A DNA stretch of 64,000 nt from Lentzea albidocapillata (GTDB lineage: Bacteria > Actinomycetota > Actinomycetes > Mycobacteriales > Pseudonocardiaceae). The stretch is taken from the NCBI RefSeq assembly GCF_000719115.1, contig NZ_JOEA01000014.1:1-64000 (forward strand), read 5' to 3'. The notes under the pieces are model-generated. The model saw only the letters and a program-made list of their open reading frames with translations. It was not told the origin of the DNA and ran no database searches. How positions within the stretch are numbered: position 1 is the stretch's first letter; every line of letters begins with the position of its first letter. The position numbers and the translations under genes were made by a program. Positions 12,957 through 22,396 of the stretch are shown piece by piece.

Positions 12957-13409
12957 TCAGGTCCTCGCAGCGTCGTTGCCATGGGGAAAGGGGGCGCGAT
13001 GCATGAGAGCGCTCTCACAGACCGTGCGCGAATCGTGCGGCGCACAGCCGAGCACTCGGTCCGCTTCGGACCGGCATCGCGAAAAGCGAATACGAGTTCG
13101 GGTCAACGTAGCCTCGGAACACCGGTCCGTCAACGCTAAAAATGTTAGCGCTAACTTTAGCCGAATGCGGTTTCAATGCCGTTCGACGGCCGTGTTCAAA
13201 CGATTTGACGTTTGCACTGGGAGCGCTCCCCTACATTCGTACGCCGATCGAGTCAACCTGCTGTCGAATTCGACAGTGCGTTCTTGTGAGCGTGAACAGG
13301 GAGCTGAGACACTCCTTGTCACTCAACGGGATCCGGCACTGGCGCACCGGACCTCATGAGCTGACCCCGTCCATCACACCCCGCAACGGGTGTTCCTGCG
13401 AAAGCGTGA
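12957..13409. promoter_or_regulatory. Divergent regulatory region with three LacI-type operator classes
   Basis: No gene is visible in these 453 bases. I see three palindromes: TGAGAGCGCTCTCA (perfect) at 13004-13017, nearest the GH6 start; TGTTAGCGCTAACT at 13143-13156 with a perfect 12-base core GTTAGCGCTAAC and flanks GCTAAA (13135-13140) and TTTAGC (13156-13161); and TGGGAGCGCTCCCC at 13218-13231, one base from a perfect CebR box. Control by several LacI proteins responding to cello- and xylo-oligosaccharides is inferred. Confidence 0.75.
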
Positions 13410-14650
<1,241 letters not shown>

Positions 14651-14672
14651 GCCCTGCCCTGGGAAGAAGAAG

Positions 14673-16046
14673 ATGGTCAAGACACGAAGGCTTTGGGCGA
14701 GCATCGCCCTGGTGGTGGGCACGATCCTGACGGTGGTCTCGCCGGTGAGGGCGGACAACCCGATCGTGCAGCACATCTACACGGCCGACCCGGCGCCGTT
14801 GGTCCACAACGGACGGGTCTACCTCTACACCGGCCACGACGAGGACGGCTCGACCTGGTTCACCATGAAGGAGTGGCGGGTCTGGTCCTCGGCCGACATG
14901 GTGAACTGGACCGACCACGGTTCTCCCCTGAGCATCGCCTCGTTCAGCTGGGCGAAACAGGACGCGTGGGCGGGCCAGGCCGTGGAACGCAACGGCAAGT
15001 TCTACTGGTACGTCCCCGTCGTCACCAAGGCCACCGGCCGCCCGGCCATCGGTGTCGCCGTCGCCGACAGCCCCACCGGCCCGTTCCGCGACGCCCTCGG
15101 CCGGCCCCTGGTGGAGAACGGCGAGATCGACCCCTCGGTCATGATCGACGACGGCGGTCAGGCGTACCTGTACTGGGGCAACCCCAACCTCTCCTACGTC
15201 CGCCTCAACGCCGACATGACGTCCTACTCGGGCGGCATCACCAGGATCCCGCTCACCACGGCCGGGTTCGGCACCCGCACCGGCGACCCGAACCGGCCCA
15301 CCCTCTACGAGGAAGGTCCCTGGGTCTACAAGCGCAACGGCCTATACTACAACGTCTTCGCCGCCAAGTGCTGCTCGGAGTTCATCGCCTACTCCACCTC
15401 CCCCGGACCGACGGGGCCGTGGACCTACCGCGGCACCGTGATGGCCACGCAGGGCAGCAGCTTCACCAACCACCCCGGCATCATCGACTTCAAGGGCAGC
15501 TCGTACTTCTTCTACCACAACGGCGCCCTGCCCGGCGGTGGCGGCTTCACCCGCTCCGTCGCCGTCGAGAAGTTCACCTACAACGCCGACGGCACCATCC
15601 CGTCCCTCACCATGACGACGGCCGGACCACCGGCGGCGGACACCCTCAACCCCTATGCACGGCAAGAAGCCGAGACCATCGCCTGGGGCAACGGCATCGA
15701 GACCGAGGCCTCCAGCGAAGGCGGCATGAACGTCGGCTACATCAACAACGGTGACCACATCAAGGTCAAGAACGTCGCCTTCGGCAACGGCGCCTCGACG
15801 TTCACCGCCCGCGTCGCGTCCACCGTCGCGGGAAGCTCCGTCGAGGTGCGCAGCGGCAGCCCGACGGGCACTCTCGCCGGCCGTTGCACCGTGCCCAGCA
15901 CCGGCGGCTGGCAGGCGTGGACCACGGTCACCTGCCCGGTGAGCGGGCTGACCGGCACGCGTGACCTCTACCTGAGGTTCAGCGGTGGCAGCGGTTATCT
16001 GCTCAACATGAACTGGTGGCAGTTCAGCGGAGGGAGCTCGTCATGA
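14673..16046 (+). CDS. Secreted GH43 arabinoxylan arabinofuranohydrolase-like enzyme with C-terminal CBM6
   Basis: The 457-residue protein starts at ATG 14673 after GGAAGAAG. It has a signal peptide (1-27), a GH43 propeller (about 30-325) and a CBM6/CBM36-like module (about 328-452, 'RQEAETIAWGNGIETE' to 'NMNWWQF'). GH43 acids: Asp in 'YTADPAPLV' (base), Asp in 'EIDPSVMIDD' and Glu in 'LYEEGPWVYKRNG' (acid). The layout matches XynD-type arabinoxylan arabinofuranohydrolases. Its stop overlaps the start of the acetylxylan esterase (ATGA), so debranching of arabinose and acetate is translationally coupled. Confidence 0.88.
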   Translation: MVKTRRLWASIALVVGTILTVVSPVRADNPIVQHIYTADPAPLVHNGRVYLYTGHDEDGSTWFTMKEWRVWSSADMVNWTDHGSPLSIASFSWAKQDAWAGQAVERNGKFYWYVPVVTKATGRPAIGVAVADSPTGPFRDALGRPLVENGEIDPSVMIDDGGQAYLYWGNPNLSYVRLNADMTSYSGGITRIPLTTAGFGTRTGDPNRPTLYEEGPWVYKRNGLYYNVFAAKCCSEFIAYSTSPGPTGPWTYRGTVMATQGSSFTNHPGIIDFKGSSYFFYHNGALPGGGGFTRSVAVEKFTYNADGTIPSLTMTTAGPPAADTLNPYARQEAETIAWGNGIETEASSEGGMNVGYINNGDHIKVKNVAFGNGASTFTARVASTVAGSSVEVRSGSPTGTLAGRCTVPSTGGWQAWTTVTCPVSGLTGTRDLYLRFSGGSGYLLNMNWWQFSGGSSS

Positions 16047-17350
16047 GCAACGCGAACCGGACGAGCCTCGACGGGCTCAGTCTTGCCGGCATCATCGCGG
16101 CCGTGCTGGTGCTGGTCGCGGCGGTGGCGATCTCACTCGTGCCGCAGCCGGCGCAGGCCGCGTCCCTGGTGCGGGTCACGAACTTCGGCACCAACCCGAC
16201 CGGCCTGAACATGTACGTCTACGCGCCGGACAGGCTCGCGGAACGCCCGGCCCTGCTCGTGATGGTGCACTACTGCACCGGTTCCGCGAGCGCGGTGCAC
16301 AACGGCGGCGGACGCGACTACGTCACCGCCGCGGACCGCAACGGGTACGTGATCATCTACCCGGAGGCGACGAGGGACGGGCACTGCTTCGACGTGTCGA
16401 CCCAGAACGCGTTGCGCCGCAACGGAGGCAGTGACTCGACGGGTATCATGTCGATGGTGTCGTACGCGCGCCAGCGCTACAACGTCGACCCGGAGCGCAT
16501 CGTCGTCTCGGGCATCTCGTCCGGCGCGATGATGACCAACGTGCTGGCCGCCCAGTACCCGGACGTGTTCAGCGCCGGCGCGGCCTTCGCGGGTGTCCCG
16601 GCGGGCTGCTTCGCGACGACGGACGGGTCGATGTGGAACAGCCAGTGCTCGGGCGGGACCCTGCTGAAGACCCCGCAGCAGTGGGGAGACCAGGCGAGGG
16701 CGATGTACCCCGGGTACACCGGGCGCTACCCGCGGATGCAGCTGTGGCACGGCACCTCCGACACGACGCTGGCGTACCCGAACTTCGGTGAGGCGCTCGA
16801 CCAGTGGACGAACGTGCACGGGGTGAGCAGGACACCGGCGACCACCGACCAGCCCCAGCCGAACTGGACGCGCACCCGCTACGGCACCGGCACGCCGGCC
16901 GTCGTCGAGGGCATCAGCGCGCAGGGCACCGGGCACGACGTGCCGACGGCGGGGATGGTCGCGCACGCCATCACCTTCCTCGGCTTGGACCGCCCGCCCA
17001 CGACGACGACCACGACCACACCGCCGCCGTCTCAGGGCTGCTCGGTCAAGGCAGTGGTCAACGCCTGGAACACCGGCCTCACCGAGACGATCACCATCAC
17101 CAACACGTCCTCGACACCGGTGAACGGCTGGGCGCTGCAGTTCACGCTGCCCGGCGGGCAAACCGTCACGGGTGGCTGGAGTGCCACCTACTCCCCCGCC
17201 ACCGGCGAGGTGACCGCCCGCAACGTCGGCTACAACGCGCAGGTCCAGCCCTCCGCCCAGGTGTCCATTGGCTTCCAGGCCACGCACACGGGCAACAGCG
17301 CACCCGCGGACGGATTCACGCTCAACGGCGTGCGTTGTGCCGTGAGCTGA
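16043..17350 (+). CDS. Secreted CE1 acetylxylan esterase (PHB-depolymerase type) with C-terminal CBM2
   Basis: The 435-residue protein starts at ATG 16043 (ATGA overlap with the GH43 stop). It has an N-terminal signal region with a long hydrophobic stretch (1-39), an esterase domain (about 40-320) and, after '[12 protein letters not shown]', a CBM2 (about 335-435). The nucleophile serine is in 'VVSGISSGAMMTNVLA'; 'LLVMVHYCTGSA' forms the oxyanion region and 'GTGHDVP' supplies the likely His. This is the family of actinomycete AXE proteins that remove acetyl groups from xylan. It precedes two feruloyl-esterase-like genes. Confidence 0.88.
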   Translation: MSNANRTSLDGLSLAGIIAAVLVLVAAVAISLVPQPAQAASLVRVTNFGTNPTGLNMYVYAPDRLAERPALLVMVHYCTGSASAVHNGGGRDYVTAADRNGYVIIYPEATRDGHCFDVSTQNALRRNGGSDSTGIMSMVSYARQRYNVDPERIVVSGISSGAMMTNVLAAQYPDVFSAGAAFAGVPAGCFATTDGSMWNSQCSGGTLLKTPQQWGDQARAMYPGYTGRYPRMQLWHGTSDTTLAYPNFGEALDQWTNVHGVSRTPATTDQPQPNWTRTRYGTGTPAVVEGISAQGTGHDVPTAGMVAHAITFLGLDRPPTTTTTTTPPPSQGCSVKAVVNAWNTGLTETITITNTSSTPVNGWALQFTLPGGQTVTGGWSATYSPATGEVTARNVGYNAQVQPSAQVSIGFQATHTGNSAPADGFTLNGVRCAVS

Positions 17351-17392
17351 CCACGCACACCACTGGAAGCGTGACGAGCGAAGGGGACGACG

Positions 17393-18697
17393 ATGTTCCA
17401 CCTGCACAAGGGGTCTGCCATGTCCCGGCATAGGTCCGTGCTCGCGGCGGCCGTCGCGAGCGCCGTGGTCTTCCTGGGCGCGGCGGGGATCGCGCTGGGC
17501 GCCGGGGAGACCGGCACCGCGGCGGCGACGGCGGGGTGCGGCAAGCCACCGGCGCTGACGAGCGGCCAGCACACGATCAACAGCGGTGGTCAGAACCGCT
17601 CGTTCATCCTGCGGCTGCCGCCCGACTACGACAACAACCGCCAGTACCGGCTGTTCGTCGGCTTCCACTGGCGCGGCGGCACCGCGAACGACGTCGACTC
17701 CGGCGGCACCGACGGCTACAACTGGTCCTACTACGGGCTGCGGCGGCTCTCCGACGCCGCGAACAACGGCACGATCTTCGTGGCGCCGCAGGGCAACGGC
17801 AACGGCTGGGCCAACCCCGGCGGCCAGGACCTGAGGTTCGTCGACGACCTGGTCAACCGCCTCGACTCGGGGCTGTGCGTCGACACGACGCAGCGCTTCG
17901 CCGGTGGCTTCAGCTACGGCGGCGGCATGTCGTACGCGGTGGCCTGTGCCCGCGCGAACGTCTTCCGCGCGGTGGTCGCCTACTCGGGCGCGCAGCTCAG
18001 CGGGTGCGACGGCGGCACCCAGCCGATCGGCTACATGGGCATCCACGGCATCAGCGACAACGTGCTCGGCATCGGCCTGGGCCGCGGACTGCGCGACACG
18101 TTCGTGCGCAACAACGGCTGCACGCCGCAGAACGCTCTCGAACCGCGTGCGGGCAGCCGGACGCACATCGTCACGAACTACAGCGGCTGCCGTGCGGGGT
18201 ACCCCGTGGTGTGGGCGGCGTTCGACGGCGGTCACACGCCGGGTCCGATCGACTCGGGCGGTGACGGCTGGCGGACCTGGACGTCCGGTGAGGCGTGGAA
18301 GTTCATCACCCAGTTCGCGGGCGGCGGCGGCCCGACGAGCACCACCACGACGACCACGACCACCCCGCCTCCCGGCGACGCGGCCTGCCGCGTGAGCAAC
18401 GTGATCAGCGCCTGGAACAACGGGTTGACGTCGAACATCACCATCACGAACACCGGTTCCGCGACGATCAGCGGGTGGTCACTGGTCTTCACGCTGCCCG
18501 GCGGGCAGACGATCACGTCCGGCTGGAGCGCCACCTACTCCCCCGGTTCCGGGCAGGTCACCGCGAGAAACGTCCAGTACAACGGTGACATCGCGCCGAA
18601 CGCGTCGATCACCGTCGGCTTCCAGGCCACGCACACCGGCAACAACTCGGCGCCGGCGTCGTACAGCCTCAACGGCAACACGTGCTCAGTCGCCTGA
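17393..18697 (+). CDS. Secreted CE1 feruloyl-esterase-like hydrolase with C-terminal CBM2
   Basis: The 434-residue protein starts at ATG 17393 after GAAGGGGAC; ATG 17420 is an alternative. Signal peptide, then 'AGCGKPPALTSGQHTI', the oxyanion block 'FVGFHWRGGTAND', the nucleophile serine in 'FAGGFSYGGGMS', and 'VVWAAFDGGHTPGP' with the catalytic His. A threonine linker leads into CBM2 (about 330-434). The 'GCGK' start and 'RSFxLxxPxxYD' block are typical of secreted feruloyl/acetyl esterases that cut ester links between xylan and ferulic acid. It is closely paralogous to the next gene, which carries a different binding module. Confidence 0.85.
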   Translation: MFHLHKGSAMSRHRSVLAAAVASAVVFLGAAGIALGAGETGTAAATAGCGKPPALTSGQHTINSGGQNRSFILRLPPDYDNNRQYRLFVGFHWRGGTANDVDSGGTDGYNWSYYGLRRLSDAANNGTIFVAPQGNGNGWANPGGQDLRFVDDLVNRLDSGLCVDTTQRFAGGFSYGGGMSYAVACARANVFRAVVAYSGAQLSGCDGGTQPIGYMGIHGISDNVLGIGLGRGLRDTFVRNNGCTPQNALEPRAGSRTHIVTNYSGCRAGYPVVWAAFDGGHTPGPIDSGGDGWRTWTSGEAWKFITQFAGGGGPTSTTTTTTTTPPPGDAACRVSNVISAWNNGLTSNITITNTGSATISGWSLVFTLPGGQTITSGWSATYSPGSGQVTARNVQYNGDIAPNASITVGFQATHTGNNSAPASYSLNGNTCSVA

Positions 18698-18726
18698 CCG
18701 CCACTACGGGGAGCGCGAACAAACCC

Positions 18727-20007
18727 ATGCACCAGCACAAGAAGTGGTGGCTCACCGCGGTGGCCGTCGCCACGCTCGTCCTCTCCGGCGTCAGCACCGC
18801 TGCCGCCGGCCCGCAGACACCTCTCGCCGCGACCCCGGGTTGCGGCAAGGCCCCGACCCTGCGCAGCGGCACGCAGACGATCCAGAGCGGGGGCAAGACC
18901 CGGTCGTTCGTCCTGAGCGTCCCGGACAACTACGACAACACCCGGCAGTACCGGCTGGTCTTCGGCTTCCACTGGTGGGGCGGCACGATGAACGACGTCG
19001 CCTCCGGCGGGAGCGACGGCGACGTCTACGCCCACTACGGCCTGCGGCGGCTGGCGAACAACTCCGCGATCTTCGTCGCGCCGCAGGGGATCGGCAACGG
19101 CTGGGCCAACTCCGGCGGCGAGGACGTCACCTTCGTCGACGACATGCTGCGCCGGATCGAGAACGACCTCTGCGTCGACACCACGCAGCGCTTCTCTCTC
19201 GGCTTCAGCTACGGCGGCGCGATGAGCATCTCGCTCGCGTGCTCCCGGCCGAACGTCTTCCGCGCGATCGCCGCCATCGCGAGCCCCGGCGAGATCAGCG
19301 GGTGCGCGGGCGGTACAGCACCGGTCGCGTTCATGGGCATCCACGGCATCGGCGACAACATCGGCTCGGGCCGCGGCCAGCGCGACAGGTGGGTGCGCAA
19401 CAACGGCTGCCGGTCCCAGAACGCACCGGAACCGGCAGCGGGCAGCCGCACGCACATCACCACCACCTACGCGGGCTGCCGGGCCGGGTACCCGGTGGTG
19501 TGGGCGCCCTTCGACGGAGGCCACCAGCAGGGACCGGTGGACGGCTGCGCGGGCTGCGAGAGCGGAGCCCGCAGCTGGGTCAAGACCGAGGTCTGGAGGT
19601 TCTTCACCGGCGGCACCACTCCTACCCCGACCACGTTCCGGCTGCGCGGCGAGGCCTCGGGCCGTTGCCTGGACGTGAGCGGTGCCGGCACGGCCAACGG
19701 CTCCCCGATGGTCGTGTGGGACTGCCACAGCAACGCCAACCAGCAGTTCACCCGCACCGGCCAGACGCTGCAGGTCCTGGGCAAGTGCCTGGACGCTCCC
19801 GGCAACGCGACCGCGGGCACCGCGGTGCGGCTCTGGGACTGCCAGGGCGGCGCGAACCAGCAGTGGAACGTCAACGCAGGCGGCACGATCGGCAACGCCC
19901 AGACCGGGCTGTGTCTGGACGTCAACGGCGCCGGCACCGCCAACGGGACGGCCGCGATCGTGTGGACCTGCCACGGAGGCGCGAACCAGCGCTGGTCGCA
20001 GGTGTAG
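18727..20007 (+). CDS. Secreted CE1 feruloyl-esterase-like hydrolase with C-terminal ricin-type CBM13
   Basis: The 426-residue protein starts at ATG 18727, 29 bases after the previous stop. Its catalytic half (about 36-300) parallels the previous gene block by block: 'GCGKAPTLRSGTQTI', 'FGFHWWGGTMND', nucleophile Ser in 'LGFSYGGAMS', 'VVWAPFDGGHQQGP'. The C-terminus is a ricin trefoil (about 305-426) with three 'CLD...QQF/QQW/QRW' repeats instead of CBM2. It therefore looks like a tandem duplicate in which the binding module was exchanged. A strong hairpin terminator follows. It acts outside the cell on esterified arabinoxylan (inferred from family). Confidence 0.85.
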   Translation: MHQHKKWWLTAVAVATLVLSGVSTAAAGPQTPLAATPGCGKAPTLRSGTQTIQSGGKTRSFVLSVPDNYDNTRQYRLVFGFHWWGGTMNDVASGGSDGDVYAHYGLRRLANNSAIFVAPQGIGNGWANSGGEDVTFVDDMLRRIENDLCVDTTQRFSLGFSYGGAMSISLACSRPNVFRAIAAIASPGEISGCAGGTAPVAFMGIHGIGDNIGSGRGQRDRWVRNNGCRSQNAPEPAAGSRTHITTTYAGCRAGYPVVWAPFDGGHQQGPVDGCAGCESGARSWVKTEVWRFFTGGTTPTPTTFRLRGEASGRCLDVSGAGTANGSPMVVWDCHSNANQQFTRTGQTLQVLGKCLDAPGNATAGTAVRLWDCQGGANQQWNVNAGGTIGNAQTGLCLDVNGAGTANGTAAIVWTCHGGANQRWSQV

Positions 20008-20020
20008 GCCGGTCGAACGG

Positions 20021-20054
20021 AGGGCTTTCACCGCCCCAGGTCGGTGAAAGCCCT
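20021..20054. terminator. Bidirectional terminator between esterase operon and mmuM
   Basis: Arms AGGGCTTTCACCG (20021-20033) and CGGTGAAAGCCCT (20042-20054) are perfect with an 8-base loop between converging genes. Confidence 0.85.
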
Positions 20055-20055
20055 C

Positions 20056-20952
20056 TCACCCTGCCGCCGCGAGCCCTTCCGCCAGCACCGCGATCGCGTC
20101 CGGCCCGGTCCGGCAGCACCCGCCCACCAACCGGGCACCGCCGTCGACCCACCCCTCGGCCTGCGCGGCGAACCCGCCCCCGTCCCCCGACCACGACCGC
20201 GCCGCCGCGTCCCATTGCTCACCACTGTTCGGGTACACCACGACCGGCAGTCCGGTCACCCGGCGGGCCACGGCGACCGCGCCCGCCACGTCTTCCGGTG
20301 CGCAGCAGTTCACGCCGACGGCGATGACCTCGTCCACACCGGACACGACGGCAAACGCCTCCTCGAGCGGTTGCCCGGCGCAGGTCCGGTCGCCGCGCAC
20401 GGTGTAGGAGAGCCAGACCGGCACGCCGCTGCCGCGCACCACCTCCAGCACGGCCTCGGCCTCGTCCACGTCGGGGACGGTCTCGACCGCGAGCACGTCC
20501 GGGCCGGCCTCGCAGAGCGTCTCGACGCGAGAGGCGTGGAAGCGGACCAGCTCCGGCCGGCTCAGGCCGTAGCGGCCGCGGTACTCCGAGCCGTCGGCCA
20601 GCACCGCGCCGTACGGGCCGACCGACGCCGCGACCCAGCGGGGTCCGTCCACTTCGGACGCGGCGGACCGGGCGAGCTCGACGCTGGAGCGCAGCAGCCG
20701 TGCCGTCTCGGCCGCGCTGATGCCGCGGCGGGCGAAGCCCTCGAAGCTCGCCTGGTAGCTCGCGGTGATGGCGACCTCGGCGCCCGCCCGGTAGTAGGCG
20801 AGGTGCGCGGCTCGCACGGCGTCCGGGTCGGTGAGCAGCAGCCGGGCCGACCAGAGTTCGTCGGACAGGTCGTGCCCGGCGAGTTCCAGAACCGTCGACA
20901 TCCCGCCGTCGAGCACGACCGCCCTGCGCGCCAAAGCCTCTGCCAGTTCCAC
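20056..20952 (-). CDS. mmuM: Homocysteine S-methyltransferase
   Basis: The 298-residue protein starts at GTG 20952; the longer frame upstream reads through a terminator hairpin, so I reject it. 'VVLDGGMSTVLELAG' and the zinc-binding cysteines in 'VGVNCCAPEDV' (one Cys) and 'LVGGCCRTGPDAI' (Cys pair) mark the family. The enzyme moves a methyl group from S-methylmethionine (or AdoMet) to homocysteine to give methionine in the cytoplasm. The size fits. It has no obvious link to polysaccharide use and sits as a housekeeping insert between catabolic blocks. Confidence 0.88.
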   Translation of the reverse strand: MELAEALARRAVVLDGGMSTVLELAGHDLSDELWSARLLLTDPDAVRAAHLAYYRAGAEVAITASYQASFEGFARRGISAAETARLLRSSVELARSAASEVDGPRWVAASVGPYGAVLADGSEYRGRYGLSRPELVRFHASRVETLCEAGPDVLAVETVPDVDEAEAVLEVVRGSGVPVWLSYTVRGDRTCAGQPLEEAFAVVSGVDEVIAVGVNCCAPEDVAGAVAVARRVTGLPVVVYPNSGEQWDAAARSWSGDGGGFAAQAEGWVDGGARLVGGCCRTGPDAIAVLAEGLAAAG

Positions 20953-20983
20953 CCCGGCGAGTCTACGGCCACCGAAATGAAGG

Positions 20984-21030
20984 GGAGGGGTGCGCGACGG
21001 CCGCTCCGCCGTGGTGTCGCGCACCCCTCC
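20984..21030 (-). terminator. Strong hairpin downstream of LacI gene (15-base arms)
   Basis: GGAGGGGTGCGCGAC at 20984-20998 pairs perfectly with 21016-21030. It lies in the 183-base gap between the LacI gene and mmuM. No further gene is visible in the gap. Confidence 0.8.
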
Positions 21031-21112
21031 GGGACGATCTTCGGGGGCCTCCGCGTGTGCGCGCCGCATTTCCGCACGCGCGGAGGCCGTCCCAGCGACC
21101 GCCCGTCATGTC

Positions 21113-21135
21113 CCGGTCCGCCCGTGGCGGACCGG
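21113..21135 (-). terminator. Short hairpin directly after LacI stop
   Basis: CCGGTCCGCC (21113-21122) and GGCGGACCGG (21126-21135) form a perfect 10-base stem ending one base from the stop codon of the LacI gene. Confidence 0.6.
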
Positions 21136-22161
21136 TCAGCCCGTCGCGCCGCGGTGTGCGGCGTGGTCCGGTGTGCTCGCCCGCCGGGAGAGCCTGGGGG
21201 GCAACAGCATCAGCGGTGGCGGCTGTTTCCCCTCCAGCTTGGCGACGAGCAGGTCGACCGCGTGCCTGCCGAGCTCCTCCGCGGGCAGGCGCACCGAGGT
21301 GAGCAGCGGTGACGTCTGTTCGGCCAGTTCGTCCGGGCAGATCGCGACCACGGCCACGTCACCGGGGACCTGGCGGCCGGCCGCGCGCAGGCACGCGGTG
21401 ATCCAGCCGAGTGCCGCCTCGTTGTGCACGACCAGCGCCGTCATGGACGGGTGCGCGCGGATCAGGGCCTTGGTCGCCCTGAGCACCGAGTCGTGGTCAC
21501 CCTCGACGGCCAGTGCCGTCGCGGCGACTCCCCTGCGCATCGCGGCCGCGCTGAACCCGTTCATGGTGCGGTGGGCGAAGCCGGTGCTGCGGCGGTAGAC
21601 CGCGCTCGGCGCGCCGAGGAAACCGATGGAGCGGTGTCCGAGGTCGGCGAGGTGGTCGACGCACTTCGCGCCCGCCGCCTCGAAGTCCAGGTCCACGCAG
21701 GTGAGGCCGCGGGCGGCCGCCGGATGTCCGATGAGGACGGACGGTTTGGACAGCTGCCGGAGCAACGGCACGCGGTCGTCGTCCATCTCCACGTCCATCA
21801 CCAGGAAACCGTCGACCTGGGCGCTGTTCGCGGCACGGCGCAGGCCCGCCGCGCCATCGTCCGCGGTCATCAGCAGGAGGTCCATGTCGTACCTGCGCGC
21901 TGTCGTCACCGCCGCCGTGACGAAGCGCATCACCGCGGGCAGGTGGGTGCCCGCCCGCAGCGGGAGCACCAGGCCGATCACGTTGGTCCTGCCGGTGGAC
22001 AACACGCGATCCGAGGCGTGGGGCTGGTAGCCCAGTTCCCTGATGCTCTCCCGAACTCTCGTCTTCGTGTCCGCGGAGATCGATCTTTTGCCTGTGAGCA
22101 CGTAGGAGACTGTGCTCGGGGCGACCCCCGCGTGCCGCGCGACATCCGCGATGGTGACCAC
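21136..22161 (-). CDS. LacI-family transcriptional regulator
   Basis: The 341-residue protein starts at GTG 22161, which sits 6 bases after GGAGG and begins exactly at the helix-turn-helix ('VTIADVARHAGVAPSTVSYVLTGKRSI'). The hinge is 'SIRELGYQPHASDRVLSTGRTNVIGLVL', followed by a sugar-binding domain ending in 'VPGDVAVVAICPDELAEQTSPLL'; the common 'GFDD' is replaced by 'AICPD'. It is flanked on one side by mmuM and on the other by the cellulose operon end. A direct repeat with a GTTAAC core at 22240-22263 is a probable autoregulatory site. Targets unknown. Confidence 0.85.
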   Translation of the reverse strand: MVTIADVARHAGVAPSTVSYVLTGKRSISADTKTRVRESIRELGYQPHASDRVLSTGRTNVIGLVLPLRAGTHLPAVMRFVTAAVTTARRYDMDLLLMTADDGAAGLRRAANSAQVDGFLVMDVEMDDDRVPLLRQLSKPSVLIGHPAAARGLTCVDLDFEAAGAKCVDHLADLGHRSIGFLGAPSAVYRRSTGFAHRTMNGFSAAAMRRGVAATALAVEGDHDSVLRATKALIRAHPSMTALVVHNEAALGWITACLRAAGRQVPGDVAVVAICPDELAEQTSPLLTSVRLPAEELGRHAVDLLVAKLEGKQPPPLMLLPPRLSRRASTPDHAAHRGATG

Positions 22162-22238
22162 ACAGCCTCCATTCACACTTTCACTCACCGAGCGTGTCGA
22201 CACCATAGGGAGCACCTTCTGATGACATCAAGAGAGAT

Positions 22239-22263
22239 GTGCGCGTTAACATTGCGCGTCAAC
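22239..22263 (-). promoter_or_regulatory. Candidate operator upstream of LacI gene
   Basis: TGCGCGTTAAC (22240-22250) is repeated as TGCGCGTCAAC (22253-22263), and GTTAAC is itself palindromic. It resembles half of the TGT-TAACGC-type sites elsewhere in the window. Autoregulation is inferred. Confidence 0.4.
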
Positions 22264-22329
22264 GGTGGTCCAGACGAATTCCGCACCGTCTGGAAAGTTG
22301 CCGGACAGAACTCCGTATCAATTAAGAAG

Positions 22330-22383
22330 AGCGTGCCCACGCGTCCGGAACTCCAGACGCGAGGCCGTCCGCGTGGGCACGCT
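22330..22383 (-). terminator. Terminator of the cellulose operon
   Basis: Arms AGCGTGCCCACGCG (22330-22343) and CGCGTGGGCACGCT (22370-22383) are perfect with a 26-base loop, 14 bases after the GH6 stop. Confidence 0.75.
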
Positions 22384-22396
22384 CACATGCTCAGGC

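Noticed and set aside
20953..21135. Possible riboswitch (SAM or methionine type) before mmuM
   Set aside because: The gap is explained by two terminator hairpins of the LacI gene; no recognisable riboswitch core was seen.
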